Shown: positions 1-12,909, counted from the first letter of the stretch. The stretch: DNA of 64,000 nt from Capitulum mitella (GCA_030062745.1 CP099843.1:5395001-5459000); one strand, 5' to 3'. Translations and numbers: made by a program. Notes: generated from the letters alone by a model not told the origin.

Positions 1-430
1 GAGTCAAGATCATTTCTCACTTGAGCCTTGCAGAATTCTGCAGCCGTACTTCATTTTGTCAAAGAACGAATGCATGGCACGTTAAGGCACACTGGCTACA
101 GTGAGTATTCTTGAAACTGATCTTTAAATAGATGGAATCATGGGGTAATATTTCCTCAATTTTACTTGCCTTGCAAAGTACGGTATCAGCCACCTCTAAG
201 CTGAATAAGTACATGTTCTGCAGATGATGCCATGTCTTACAACATTTTGCTGCACTAATGAAGTGACTGTGTAAGACGAGCGGTCGCCCGTAAGCCGTGG
301 CGAGGCATTCACGCAGTTCGGCGCCCGGTACAGGTGCCGGCCTGAGCCGCCCAGTGCCCTCAGGGCCTGAACACGTGACCTGGGGTCAACGTGCGTCGCA
401 CGGCCGGCAGGCTGACTCTGGGTCCTCTCG
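1..430. other. 5' flank, no gene seen
   Basis: AT-rich sequence passes into a GC-richer patch at about 280-430. I see no open frame with recognisable protein content, no tRNA and no strong inverted repeat here. Confidence 0.5.
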
Positions 431-610
431 CCACCCTGGTGGATAGAGATTCGGACTCAAAATCGCAACGCTGTGGGTTCAAATCTCGACGCCACTTGCT
501 CTCAATCGGCGGCACGTATGGTGTGGATTGGACGCCGGACGCTTGAGCCTTAATGGCTGTGCTCCCTGAACCAAACCATTCAGCCCACCAATCCGACTCT
601 GGAGCTTTCG
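431..610 (+). mobile_element. Possible tRNA-derived SINE
   Basis: A tRNA-like head is suggested by GGTGGATAGAGA (A-box-like) at about 438-449 and GGGTTCAAATCTCG (B-box-like) at about 475-488. The spacing suits an internal RNA polymerase III promoter. The acceptor and anticodon stems do not close cleanly, so this is not an intact tRNA gene. A non-tRNA body follows without a clear A-rich tail. The boundaries are guesses. Confidence 0.35.
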
Positions 611-2170
611 GCGTGCAGTGACGGCGAGGGCTGCTGTTCGAGCCGCGGGCTGTTGTTGACTACTGACTGTCGAACACGACGTGCCGAGAAGCAAGTCGAG
701 CAATTTTACAGTGTTTCGCGATACTTGGGTTTTCAAGGAAGGTTTTATTCCGACCGTCACTGGCGTGGTGTACGCATGCTACGCAGCCAAGAGCAGGAGC
801 CAGGCGCTGGTATCCGGGTGACTTCGGGTGAATTTTTACCATCTCGACTGTTCCGGCGTCTTTGTGGTCGCCACAGTGCGCGCTCCATTGTGTAGAAACC
901 CTTTACTGCGTTGTTTTCTTCACTATTCCCGTGCAGACTTTAAAAGCATGAGCCTTGTATCCTTAAACGTAGCTTCTCCACTGGAGCACTGTAGGCCGAA
1001 TGCAGAGAAGTACGCACCATCGTGAAGTTCTTACGCCCACTGTTGTAAACAGGTCAGTCCTGGCACGTTCTGTTATTGACCACATTGTCCCAGTTCTTGG
1101 GACGCGTCAGCTTGATGATGTCATGGTACAGAAAGTGATGGGATCAGTTACAGAAATTGCCAAACCATCTTTATGGCAATGCATGTGCAGATATGCCAGT
1201 ACCTTAGCAACATGATCTGCACTGTGACGCATATTACCTTTCAGCGCATGTCGGAAAAGTACTCTGAAATTGGGCCATTTCTCTGGTGGAGTCCATTTGC
1301 CGCGCACAACCCTGGAACGAAACAATGTTAAACCAACATCTCGATTTGCAGACTTTGTCATAGCAGTTTGACTATTTTGACTATTTTGGCTGTTTTTGGG
1401 CTGAGGATCGAACCGCGTATGCTGAAGCGACGGCAGAATAGGGTGGCAAACAACTGCTTTTGGGGCTCATGGCAGGAATCGAGAACACCACCTGGTTTGA
1501 ATGGTGCAATGACACAGTGGAACATGATTGTGTTTTTGAAGTGTCCTTGTTTGCATCAGTCTTACAGCGATAGAATGGCCACCGGTCTAGGCGGAAGTGG
1601 CCAGCTCGACCTAGTCAGCCGTGAGACTGCACGACTGGAAGTTTTCACCTCGTGATGATTTAAACCGGTTGAAACCATAGTTTTAATTGGCCTCTTCAAA
1701 ACTGGCTCTGGCCTCTTAGTTTTCAAGAACTTTTCCAGTAAGTGGCCTCCATTTAGCAAACTTCCCTCCTGAGCTGTCGGCGTATCGGTGTGCTCGGTGT
1801 TTTCGCAAAGAATAGGGAATTCAGTATCGCGTAATGTCTGACCAAATTTGCCTTCCGGCTTTAGCAGTTCGTGTGGAATGTTTAAAAAACAGCCGATCAA
1901 CCAAGCGTTGAACCAGGCCTTCAACCCAGCAGTTAAGTAACCATTCAGTCAAGTATTTTAGAAAGCATTCAGAAACTGATTCAGAAACTAGAATCGTGTC
2001 CGTGTTTGGTCGCTCTCTGCTTTACTCCGTCTCAGTAGGGACACAAACTCATCGATGAATGGATATTGCCTTGTTCAACAGGTTTTGAACTCCGCATAAC
2101 GCCCGGCTTGATTTGGTTATGGACTTCGAACCAGAGGCCCAGAGAACCTCAGAACTCGCGGCCGGGGCCA
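611..2170. other. Non-coding flank
   Basis: Several short open frames occur here but none has recognisable protein content. A reverse-strand B-box-like word (GGATCGAACC as read on the + strand) lies at about 1406-1415 without a convincing A-box partner. I see nothing else of note. Confidence 0.45.
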
Positions 2171-2218
2171 GTCTCCCTAGAAAACTAAGGCTCTAAAACT
2201 CCAGTTTTCCAGGGAGAC
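2171..2218. repeat. Short inverted repeat (16-bp arms)
   Basis: The arms at 2171-2186 and 2203-2218 are reverse complements with a single mismatch, around a 16-base loop. This could be a fold-back remnant or a transcribed hairpin. No flanking target duplication was noticed. Confidence 0.6.
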
Positions 2219-3303
2219 AGTCGCTGGTGGATAGTCACACCTTAGGGCGTGATGAAGAGGCAGTCTTCTTTATACCGGGAGATGTTGAGGTGACATGCAA
2301 AAGATATGTATATAGATATTTATACATATCCATATATTATCAAGAACTTATCAGCCATAGGCTGTGGGCATTGGTCCATCGCTGAAACGTTGAGTCTTTG
2401 TTATATATTAATATCCATCCTTTGCGTGTAAACCCAAGCTTTCCAGACATAAAAAGTTGTATATTTTCAATAATTATGCCCAAAGCTCGGGAGCCTGGGA
2501 AGCCATTTTCTTATTTTGTTAACTCATACCTAAGGCTTAGGGACGAAAGGAATATTTAATTTTCTTACAGAGCTACCCTCGTCATACGTTCGCCTATCCG
2601 TAGCTATGAAAGAAAAGTTGAGTGGCCGCTTTCTCAATAAATCGGCAGTCGGAAACGACCACCAGGTTGGCATTGTTTGTGAGGGTGACTTCTCGGCCTT
2701 TTGCGTTGGGCGTATCCAAGATACCTTTACTTACATGGGGCGTATCGACCTTCGCTGGCTTCGTCTGTCATCATTGAAAAAAAATGTGCGCGCCAGCCTC
2801 AAGCCGCGCGCGCCGTTTGTGACAGGACACCGTCAGCCAAGTTGCCTTGAAAAGTGCGTGATGATGTGGCAATGAATGGAGAATAAATAATAACGTGACG
2901 AAATGAAAATGCTGGCTTTTTAAGGCGCTAAACTTTTCAGGCACGAAGATATAGGTACAAAGATATGGTTATAAAAAGAACCGATGTAATGCAATGCAGA
3001 TGTTAGATTGTCCATTGCATCCATTTTTCGGCAAAGCAAATCCGTCCTTTTCATCATTATTAGCTAGATTTACAAAACTGGTTAATGCAAAGTTACTGGT
3101 TAATAATACTACAAACTGGTTAATGCAAAATTGGCTAATCCAAAGCAAGAGGCATAGCTTAGTTGTAACACACAAGGAATTGTCTAAAATGTTCGGGGCT
3201 GATTAATATTGAAAATCTTGCTGTCGCATCCTCTCGTTTTTTGCCCAAGGATTTCCAACTCCCACAATGCAAATAGAAATCGCTAAGACTTGCCACTTAA
3301 TTC
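2219..3303. other. Non-coding flank
   Basis: AT-rich sequence with an imperfect TATA-type run at 2304-2340. At about 2381-2430 a CTGAAACGTTGAGT word precedes an AT-rich tail, which resembles the 3' end of Penelope-like or related retroelements. That resemblance is weak. No gene seen. Confidence 0.4.
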
Positions 3304-3530
3304 GTTAAGCAAGATTTATGAACATTGAACTGCTCGATTTCGAAAAGTATCGGTTTCGAAGCGTCCTGAGCTTTGGGATCTTTGGTTGGTTTTCGGCTTA
3401 GGCGCGCGAATTGTCATTAATGGCGGTGACATGCTAATAGCTGGACGTTCCGGAGCATGACAGACCTCGTCTCTAAATGCACTTGATTTTGTTTTGCATT
3501 TCGCTTTGATGATCTGATCCTGGTGACAGT
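3304..3530 (+). repeat. Dispersed repeat, copy A
   Basis: This segment aligns along its whole length, in the same orientation, with 4832-5056. Shared words include TTTATGAACATTGA, GTATCGGTTTCGAAGC, GGATCTTTG and CTTTGATGAT, and short differences are scattered throughout. No terminal inverted repeat or coding potential was seen, so its class is unknown. It may be an old non-autonomous transposon or a segmental duplication. Confidence 0.75.
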
Positions 3531-4670
3531 CTAAGGTAAAAACATAGGACAAAGCTATTTTGTTCTTTGCCCATGAACGGCACGCCCACATTCTTCTTAA
3601 GCACACAAAGGGCATAATGCGATGCGCTGTTCAATTTCTTTCGAGGAGATATCCATTTTGAGTCACTGTCCCTGAGTGGCCAAAACAGCCTTCTGAAACT
3701 AAGACGACTGTGACAAAGAAATATACCGAGTGTTTGAGTATGCGCATCCCAGGTTTTGAGCTACGTATGTGTCATTCATGTTTTGTGAAATGAGCCAGCG
3801 CCTGCAGCCGGCATGTTATTTTTCGCGATAAATCCGCGTTAGGACATGCAGGACTTTACCGAACGACCTGTTACAGAACAACTACAAAAAAAATGATTTT
3901 TGGGCTTCATATGGGGCACAAAAGCACAGGTTACATGTCAATGTGATTTTCACAGCAAAAAGTCGACAGCCAATACGCAATACTGAAATGAAATCGATAA
4001 GATGTTCGAGACCAGGTGAATTGTCCGCTTCCAGGCGTCAGCCTTCATGGCGTCGTGTCGCCAGAACCGTGGCCTGAAGCCGTTGGACTTCCGGCACGAA
4101 CGAAAGACGGTACACTGAGCTACACCGTGAAACCTTTTCCGTGTCGCTGCGATCTCTGGATCGCCAGCACCACAATCAAGCTTCAAACACGTCTAGAGAC
4201 AGCTTTTTCAAACTGCCGTCGCTTGCGCTCAGCGCGCGCCGCGCATTGAAAAGCACTGCGTGCCATGCACCTGCTCGTTTAATTCTTGTTTCAGGTAAGT
4301 GCGTCTCGAGGCGATCCGACCGGCGAATGCCGAGAAAAACTGTCCGGAACCGAGACGATGTTTGGCGCTGTTTGCGTTTCCCATTTTACGTATTATCCCT
4401 ACGCACAAAAAAACACCCCTGAAGCGCGTAGCACGTGCCAACGACGGGTCGCAACGCAACGAAATCAGCGGATGCGTTGGTGTCGCGCGAGGCTTTCCGA
4501 ACGTGCGCGGCACGTGCCGCGCACGTGCCGAATCGTTAATCCGTTTGGGCACGGGACCAGGACGAAGATTTCCCTACAGACAGATGGAAAGAAAGGCAGA
4601 GGGAACGACAAAAGGACAGACATTTTGTTCAAATACTGCAAAGACTAGTGCTTACCGCTTACTCTCTTAA
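3531..4670. other. Non-coding flank with CACGTG cluster
   Basis: No gene is recognisable. Several overlapping frames at 4229-4670 are open on both strands because the patch is GC-rich. Three CACGTG hexamers lie within 100 bases (4432, 4511, 4522), and the middle one is the centre of a perfect palindrome. Confidence 0.45.
4501..4526. repeat. Perfect 26-bp palindrome centred on CACGTG
   Basis: Every base of 4501-4526 equals its reverse complement, with CACGTG at the centre (4511-4516). The hexamer is the E-box core bound by bHLH proteins in animals, so a regulatory role is possible. It could equally be a cruciform-forming accident of a GC-rich patch. Confidence 0.8.
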
Positions 4671-4831
4671 GAAGTACTGGAGGAACCTCTGTGGAGATGG
4701 GGATGGGAGGGGGCAAACATGATTTTCATCTCGTTTCTTTCCATGCACCGCCGTATGGTTAGTGTTAAATATTGCCCAAAGCAGGAGGAAGGCAGTTACC
4801 CTCGTGCCCCCCCCCTTCCTACGCCCCTGCT
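4671..4831. mobile_element. Possible short MITE with G- and C-run ends
   Basis: The interval starts with a G-run (about 4704-4714) and ends with a C-run followed by CTACGCCCCTG. Read on the reverse strand this gives a CAGGGGCGTAG-type terminus, a form widespread among small DNA transposons of invertebrates. The opposite end is not a clean inverted match, so the call is tentative. It directly abuts repeat copy B. Confidence 0.25.
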
Positions 4832-5056
4832 GTTAAGCAAGGTTTATGAACATTGACCTGGCCGGTTCCAAACAGTATCGGTTTCGAAGCAGTCTGACGT
4901 TTAGGATCTTTGACTGGTTTTGGGCTTCGAGGTGCTCATTGTCATAAATGACGGTAACGTGCTCCTTGCTTTACGCTGCTGTGCGTGACAGATCCCGTTT
5001 CTAAATACGCTGGATTCTATTTTGCATTTAACTTTGATGATGCGACCTTGGTGGTA
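4832..5056 (+). repeat. Dispersed repeat, copy B
   Basis: Second copy of the segment at 3304-3530, in direct orientation about 1.5 kb away. The two copies have diverged by substitutions and small indels, for example near 4862-4870 and 4961-4990. No coding potential or terminal structure was seen. Confidence 0.75.
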
Positions 5057-6840
5057 AAACTCGGAAAGTCATCGGCCGATTTCGCTGATTCCAATGGCAA
5101 TCGATAAATCTGAACATGGCATTTCCATACAGATGCCACTGGCGGATCTACGTGTGATTTGTGACACAACAGATCACTTTCAATACAAACAACTACTTTA
5201 ACACAAATGTTCCATTCCATCAGCGCGCCGGTTAAAGGTCTGTTATGAACGAACACCTACATGGTGCCGAAGTACGTATATTGCGTAGTACAAAGCAGCC
5301 CCACTTGACACATGCCGCGCAGCATAGGTTCAGCTGTCTTAACCCGGCATTGACTGGGGTACTCCACTTTCCATTGACTGGGGGGACACTCCCCCTCCCG
5401 CTAACTCGAGAACGAATTGTCGCATTCAGCTGATTCAAACGCCAATCTATAGCGCCAAATCTTGCGGCACTGCGGCACATGCATTTTTTCACTTCTGGGT
5501 CACTGATCACGCCACAGGTGAGGTCACATGCTAAACAGTGACTATTTTATCCAGAATCACCTAATCGCAATGAAAGGCAGACCGGCACTGAAGTTTACCT
5601 GGCAATATGCTCCTGGTAACTTATGTTATGTTCTAAGCGCCTCCTGACCCGAGATAAAAGGTCAAGGTCACAGGTTGGGTCAAAGTTGGCCTCTGTTATG
5701 TATAGACGTATGCATAACTCGTAATGTAGTACATGTTTCCTGGCTTTTCTGACGTGGAGATTCTAAAAGACACCTTCAAAGAGCCTTGGGTACGAAAAAC
5801 CTTGAAATTGCCCCAATTATCGTGCACATGCATCATTGCAGCATTCTGTAGTTTCATACTCGGAGTGCCACGAGCACAAACGACCCAACCTGCGACTTCC
5901 ATTTGATATCTACGGATAACACTACAAGTCAGTGTGTCCCATGTTGCACATTTCCACGGTATGCTGCACAACATTGCAAAGGCCGATATCTCCTCACTGG
6001 TTGCTCAAAACGTCAAGCAGACGTCACTATTTCACCCAGTAAGCTGAAATCTGCATAAAACCATAAAAGGCCTTGTTACGAAAAAATGTTGCAACGTTGG
6101 AAGAACTGCTGTGCAAACTTACGTACTGTTTGTTGCAAAAAAACGGTCATCTATCCAGCTGTATCCAAAAATCAGTTCATGTAGTTCATGCAATTAACTG
6201 TATAATCACTGGATCCAGAAAACAAAAAAAATACATAATTAGCTTAGGATGACCTAGCATGAGGTCAGGAGTGCATAGTGCACGTTGGCCAGAAAATGAC
6301 ACCTGTATGGAACTGCCTTGTTCATAATTCATATATATTAACTGCTATTTGAATCAGCAAAATCGGCCCGTGACTTTTTGAGTCTGGCAAGGAGCGCCCG
6401 TAAAACAGCAAAAATAGCCATTAATGACATTCCGAAAATCAAACTTCTAAAAAAGCATCATCTCCCATAATTTTTCGGACATAGCGTTTCATTCTGGGTG
6501 GAAAAGGCCGTATTTTTACGGCTCTCGGGTCACGCTATGGGCACGTGATCTAAGGTCATTGGTCACAAGTTTAAAAACTAAAAAAGTCAGAAATTCAAGA
6601 ATGGAAATTATTCCGTAGGTCATGGAAAATTGGACGATATATAGGTTTGTGATATTTGAATAATTTTATAATGACATACAGGCCAACAAAAAGAGTCTTG
6701 AACATGACCTCTCAGAAATGCCAAAGGCCATAACTTTTTGAGCGTTGCTAGGATCGGTCTGAAAAGTGCAAAGCTCGGTTCGGAACAACTCCATAGCCAC
6801 ATTTACCTCAAAATCTGAGAGATAAAAGTACCAATTTTTT
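5057..6840. repeat. AGGTCA-rich dispersed repeat region
   Basis: AGGTCA or its complement TGACCT recurs, for example about 5520, 5659-5672, 6250-6265, 6553, 6617 and 6704, mixed with a phrase like GGCCATAACTTTTTGAG (about 6726). The same mixture appears at many other places in the window, so this is probably one or more old repeat copies. No coding region was recognised. Confidence 0.45.
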
Positions 6841-8344
6841 TTACTTTACCAGTCGATTAGTAGTAGAACCGCCCAACGGTCAATCTTCAGCTCCTTTTTA
6901 TACCATCTCTCCCTTGTTATTAATAAGCCATAAGTAAAAATTCCTCTCGCTGATAAGTCCTGTATTTTTCACTTTGCACTTTTCAAAACGCATTCACGAT
7001 TTATTCTTATTTTAATTTTTGGATAGCGAGTGTTCTGGTGAATTAAAACACGGAACTCTGAGCCGTGTACGTGGTACGTGGCGAGAGAAACAGCAAGCAC
7101 TTCAAACAATTACGTATGAGGAGAGAACGGCACATCACGGGCGATCTATTGGCTGCTTGCTGCTGTGCTCGGGTCTCCCGGAGATAAACATGCGCCACCG
7201 AGCCAAACAGCTTCTGAGCGTGGTCTCCAGCCCCTCAGCGGCCGTAAGGACATAGTTCTGGTAGTTTGGATAAGGCTCTCGATCCGCTGGAACCATTTGA
7301 GACCTATGGGATTGCAGAAAATGGGTAAACACCGGTCTCAGTGCAGTGGACCCAGCCGAAAGTAGATCCCGGAAACTGTGCGTTTAGTGCGAACACCAGG
7401 CAGCCATTGCATACCAAACGCCGGCTGATGAGGCTCCTGGAAACGAGGTCAATAGGGAAAGACGGCAGCATGCCCAACGTGGATGCGGCAGGTGCGCCGA
7501 GTTCGCCACTTTCCAGATCGAAAATTCTTGTCTCGATATTATACACATGGCTGGATGTGCGCTGAAGCTGATACCGAAGATCACTTACCTCCGACTTCCA
7601 TGACAACCGCTGACGTCAGTACTCGCAGACAGCCATTGGTATTCTCTGTGGTTGATTCGTAGCCCTGGACTGATGTCCTATTATTCTGCACATGTATGCT
7701 GTGCTCGGGCACGCTCAAGCCCGACGTTATAAACGCAAGCATCGTCGGCGACATAGTTTTGACTGCAAAATGATGATAGCGTAATGGAAAGTTCACAATT
7801 TAGGAAAGTTCACTGCCTAAAACTGGTATGGTAAAATTACCATAGAAATAACGTGTTTAAAATGACTGTAGAACTAAGATATGAAGTTTAGTTTTGCTCT
7901 TTTACTTCTCTGGTGATAAGATTTATCACTCAGACACGTTTGCTTGTAACGCCTTGCAACCACTGTGGTACTAAATTGCCATATAATTTGGAGTCTGCTC
8001 GCCACCATGTTTTGAGGTGACACATTGTCAAAACATAGAGAGTTTTCGACTCCAAATAAAACATTGGCCGTGAGAAACGACACACACAAATGAACGTCGC
8101 GTAAGCAGATTTACAACACTGCGCAGTTCATCTGCATTGGCATACGAATGGTAGCCTGAACCTTGCATAAAAAAGGTTACGCAAAAACATCAGATGTACA
8201 TGCATTTACAGAACGGCACAGAAATAAGACATAACTCTCAAAGTTTTTATCGCTTTTAGACGCAAAGAGTGAGAAAGGGAGAAAGCACACCAAGCTTCGT
8301 GAAATAAACGGATGTACAGACTTAATGACGCAAACGACGGGTCC
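6841..8344. other. Non-coding flank
   Basis: Unremarkable AT-rich sequence. Overlapping open frames at 7135-7606 on both strands have no recognisable content. One nested inverted repeat (7986-8057) is listed separately. Confidence 0.45.
7986..8057. repeat. Nested inverted repeat
   Basis: ATTTGGAGTC (7986-7995) pairs with GACTCCAAAT (8048-8057). Inside it ATGTTTTGA pairs with TCAAAACAT. The unpaired parts between the two stems are uneven. It could be a degenerate fold-back element. Confidence 0.5.
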
Positions 8345-8790
8345 CCTTTCTTGCTCAGGGGGACGTTGTTCCGCAGCGCTGTTGCCGGTGCCCGATGTCC
8401 AGGGTCGGCGGAGCAGTCCTGATGACGGCGGGGGCGGGACCGGCTGAGATCAGGGCTGGAGCGCTCTGCGCCGGCGGAGCGTCGCGCCGGAGCGCTCCGG
8501 CCGGCCGTCAGACGGCTGCCAGTGGTGGTCGGACGGCGACCCGACCGGCCGCGCGGGGTGCAGACCGGCCCAGGAGTCTGCTGGTCGCCTGCGGCAGGTC
8601 AGTCAGACTGTCGCCGGTCAGTCGGAGCACAGCAGTTCAGTCAGATCACGGCAGGTCAGTCAGATCACGGCTGGTCCGTCAGACCACAGCTGTCAGCCAG
8701 GCGTTAGCAGGTCAGTGGAACCAGAAAACGTTCGTCAGACCACAGGTCAGTCAAACCACTGCCGGCTGGTCGGACCCAGAGGCTGCTTAA
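8345..8790. repeat. GC-rich island with 19-bp minisatellite
   Basis: A GC- and CpG-rich block whose second half (8597-8691) holds five consecutive 19-base units, roughly GGTCAGTCAGAYCACRGCW, followed by decayed partial units to about 8770. Frames are open on the + strand because the repeats lack stops. The resulting Arg/Ser/Gln-rich proteins are not credible genes. Confidence 0.7.
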
Positions 8791-10140
8791 CGGATAAGAC
8801 ATTCTCAGTGAATTATGTGTATTGTTCGATTTCCAGACGAAATACGGAGCATGACGTCTTCTGCTTCACTGTGTACGCTTCGTTTTGCTTCACGCCACGC
8901 ATTAGCTCGTTATGTCTGCTAATATCCTTTAACGATGCGGCGAGCCAGGCAGTTGCATCATGTGTTCCAATACTCGCTGTCCGATTCGCGGGATTTCGAA
9001 GGGCTCTTGGCCGCCGCAATATCACTGACATCCGTCGCGGGCGATCAAAGCGATCCGACAAAACGAAATAAAGGACCTCGGTCGTTTAGAACGAACAGAG
9101 ACGCCATCCTCGGGGTTTAGCTTTGGAGCGGTGTACGTTGCGCGGGCATGGAGCGTTCGGCCGCTGCAGCTCGGCGCTGTCGAGTGCTGCAGTAGGCCAA
9201 GCCGTCTGGCTTTCATTGCGCCGGTGAATGTCGCATGTGGAAAGGGTTTCCCCCGCAGCTGACGTTATTAATTCTTTGCAGTTTATTGACCTCCAAAAGC
9301 GGTGATTAAACTTTATGCCAAAGTGAGATGGGAGATTCGGTCGCAAATCTCAAAGGTACATCTTGTGGCGGGAGAAAATGGCGTGCTACCGACGTGGTGG
9401 GCTCTGGATATGATAAAGGACAACCACATTTCTTGGTAGATGAATTGTCAGCTTAAAACGATGTCACAAATATGAAAACAATGAGTCACTTTGACGTTAA
9501 TCTACTCGTGCTTCACGCCGCCCTTTTGTGTAGCTTGTATGGAAACAGCCTAGGGCTTTGTCAATGGGGATATATACAGGCTACACAAATGAAATATACT
9601 GCAAATAATTAACCCTCGATGGACGTAAGAATATTCACCTACGCGATAGACGAGGATGCTGGTTGCCACCCGCATTCCTTTTCTTTTCAGCCAGATAAAG
9701 CGAAAAAAGTGTCACTTGTTTCCTTCTTATTCGAATAATATAGAGCTTCATCTCTGCAGATTACTGAGTAAGCTCTCAGATTATACCAAAAGACAGATTA
9801 CACCACAGATTACACCGCATCGTTTGCCGTCTTCACTGCCCTCGTAATAGTTTTGGAACATTCCGCCCTGCAATTCATGTTTTTAGCGACTTGGTTTTAA
9901 CGTTAAGCAATCCTTGTAGTGAGTGACTGTTTTTCTCTCTTGTCAAGGTCTGGTCAAGTAACTGCTTTTCTCTCAGTTCAGTGACTGGTAGAATATTGTG
10001 GTCAGCTTGTATTACACTGCTAGTGCCAAAAACAATGCTTGATCAATGATGGAGAAAAGTTCTTATCACTGAGGAAGATAAAAAACATAATAATCTTTAG
10101 AATCAGCGACAAAAATTACCTTTTGAACGGTTAAAAATCA
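8791..10140. other. Non-coding flank
   Basis: Short open frames on both strands near 8813-9346 overlap one another and have no recognisable motif. The remainder is AT-rich with nothing I can name. Confidence 0.4.
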
Positions 10141-11290
10141 TTCAGAGTTCATACCAGGCCACTGAACTCCATGACCTTGGAAGGTCGCAATCTTTTCAAA
10201 ACCTATGTTGTCAAACGTACATTCAACAATTCTGTAAAAAATAATCCATATTTCGTCAGACTCCTGAGAAAAAAGGCAAAATATGTCTCAACGCTAGAAG
10301 AACAAGTTCCGGGCCCTCGAGAATGACGCCATAGCCTGGCAAAATGATATAACGTGTTGAAAATATTTTGGGGGAATTTATGCGGAACAATTTAAATGTC
10401 AGCTTTTACAGATTTTAGGCTATTGGCATACGCAGCTCACCGGCAGTCCAAGAAAAACCGCATGGGAGGGGGGGGGGGGTGGAAACCACTTCAGTCATCC
10501 TCAATCCCTAGCCAGTATTCGCCTTTTGAACACCCCTGACAATTACTAGGGGGGGAGGGGCATACAACCCGCCAGCCATTTCCAGATCTGACGTGATAGA
10601 GCAACGAAACAAAAACGAGCGTGTAGCTTGGTGTTTTGGCTACATGATTCCATCCACACTGACTAATTTAAATCAAACGGCTACCATACAGGTGACCTCA
10701 AAGGACGCTATGTCAGTGGAATTTGGCTTCCATTGGATCCTAAGGGGCGAAAACATTATGGTGTTTTTTTTTGAAAATTTTAGAAGGATGTGGACTGAAA
10801 CTACTGTTCCCAGGCAAATAGGCGTTTCCGCTTACGACTCCTCTGACGTAAATAAAACGTAAAAAGGCCACTGACCTGAATCCATGACCCTCAACTTACG
10901 ACGGTCTTGACCCAGGTAAGGACCCAAGTGAGGAACCGACTGACAGCGTGGGTGGTATCTCTGCATAACGCTGGCCTTCGGATCCACCTTCGCCGGGCCG
11001 GGGGATGTATGAGCACCTCCAACACCCCGAGAACTATAGGTTCCACAGTAAAAGGAAAAAAAATCGCTGGAAAGCCATTGGAAAAACTAAAAGAAAGTAC
11101 CTAAAGATTTTCAAATCAGTCAATACTGAGGTCACTAGAGTTCATCCTAGGTCAAATTATCCTGTTGACATTTTAGCAGAAAATTTTGATAACCAGGCTT
11201 CTACACGTCTCCAAAGGGACTTCATACCAAACAGGACTGATTCATCTTTCAGGGCTGGAACAAAGGCATTTGATGCCAAAACTTGACCAT
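10141..11290. repeat. AGGTCA-rich dispersed repeat region
   Basis: TGACCT/AGGTCA words occur at about 10170, 10691, 10873, 11126 and 11148, separated by AT-rich sequence. Two G-run patches (10466-10480 and 10550-10560) flank about 80 bases and may be ends of a small DNA transposon. The 89- and 93-codon frames here show no known domain. Confidence 0.4.
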
Positions 11291-12909
11291 TTTAAGGAAA
11301 GCGGAAAATGAAGACAAAAAATCATGTTTTTTTTGTGCGGGCATGAGTCTTGATTTTTTCTCAATGTATTACTAAGCGCTTCGGGTGAAACACGCCGCAA
11401 ATGCGTCTGACACGCATATGAAATCTGCAACTAAAGTACTGAAGTCAAACAAGGCCAAACTAGGTCAAGATACTGACGCCGATACGTCGAGCGTTCCTGG
11501 TGTTTGTCGCATCATCTGTCACATTATCACTGATCAGACACGATACGGCATAAAATGCTATAACATCTGGTTTTGTAGTAACCATTCTGCGCCATAAAAC
11601 CGTCCCAGAAAACATTTTTTACGTAAGGCACTAAGATATCGCGCGGCGGGCACTACCGCAACGCAAAATGCTTTATTTAGTGGGAAGCTATTTTGGCGGC
11701 GAAAGGGATTTATTTTGGCGATCAAAAACAAGAGTGGCAGGGCAGTACAAAACTACGTAGAAGTCATTGATGTAGCTCTATCATTTCTGTAATTCTGCCT
11801 TTTCATTCATCATATCATTCATACAAAGCGTGTTCGGATTGAAAATAGGCGTAATATTTCATATAGATCAGATCAGCTTGGGGTAGAATGAAGTGGATCA
11901 CTCTTGACAAGTAAGTTTTTATCATGTACTAGTACTTCCGCAGCACATATGACCACCAATGAACATTTCCTCAGTAAAGCAAAGAACTGTGCTCGGTTGT
12001 GGGTCTGAAGATTCGGTATGGAACGTGACCCGACCCCAGCTCACCGGTCAGGGGACCAGTTACTCTTGCAAATGGCATGGGAATCACCAGGGTGTATATC
12101 CATGCTTCAAAACTGCCTAACCAGCCTCACAATCTCAATAGGAAACGTAAAAGGCCGAAAGCTTAGCTGGCCTCGGGTCAATGACCTGGACACTTCCAAG
12201 AGTAATCGAGAGAAAGCTTCCAAAGGACATTTCCAAAAGAAATCCAAAAGAATAATTCCGTTTGTCATGCTCTATCAGTGTGACAACTTTCGTGTAAAAC
12301 GATGCATTTCAAAGAAAAAAATTATGCCAGTCCCATTTTCTTGGGACATGGTCTTACTTGACCTGTCCCAAGTCAGTGACCTTAGGGGACTCTGAGTTAA
12401 TAATAAATTACATGAGGTGTAAAAATGATGCGTGAAAAGGCCACTCGAAGTTCGTATCTCTGCGACTTTTTTTGGCCATCCTAAAAAACACTGAGGAGGG
12501 GGTATTCATCCCCAGGCCCGGCGAAGGATAAGACAGAATTAGACTTCACGCTGAGAAATACACATTTGCAATACGATGGTGGCCCTTGCCGTATCTTAAC
12601 ATCTTCACGACATGCCCTCGAGACATGAGCATAGATCAGTTACTGGGTCAAATTGCGAAAAACTTCGGGGGTTGCACTTTCCCGAACGAATGAGGGTTAA
12701 ATGGTCCTTCCATCTTTAACACGTATTATGAACTGAGGTAGTTAAACTGCGGCTGGTAGCAACTTGTAGTCAAACATCGATTTCTGAAGTATTTTCCGTC
12801 TCAAAACGAAATGTAATCTGTATCGCCCGCAAAAGCCAATCTCCTCCATGTACCCTGGAGAAAGCAAACCAGCTAGGCTGCATGTCACAGCCTAGACTGG
12901 GGCTGTCCG
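11291..12909. other. Non-coding flank with further AGGTCA-type words
   Basis: A 125-codon frame (12018-12395) spans TGACCT words at about 12183 and 12358, so it is probably part of the dispersed repeat family and not a gene. A short hairpin with CCAG-TAGGCTG arms lies at about 12869-12900. Nothing else recognised. Confidence 0.4.

Noticed and set aside
1390..1460. Reverse-strand B-box-like word
   Set aside because: No A-box or cloverleaf could be drawn.
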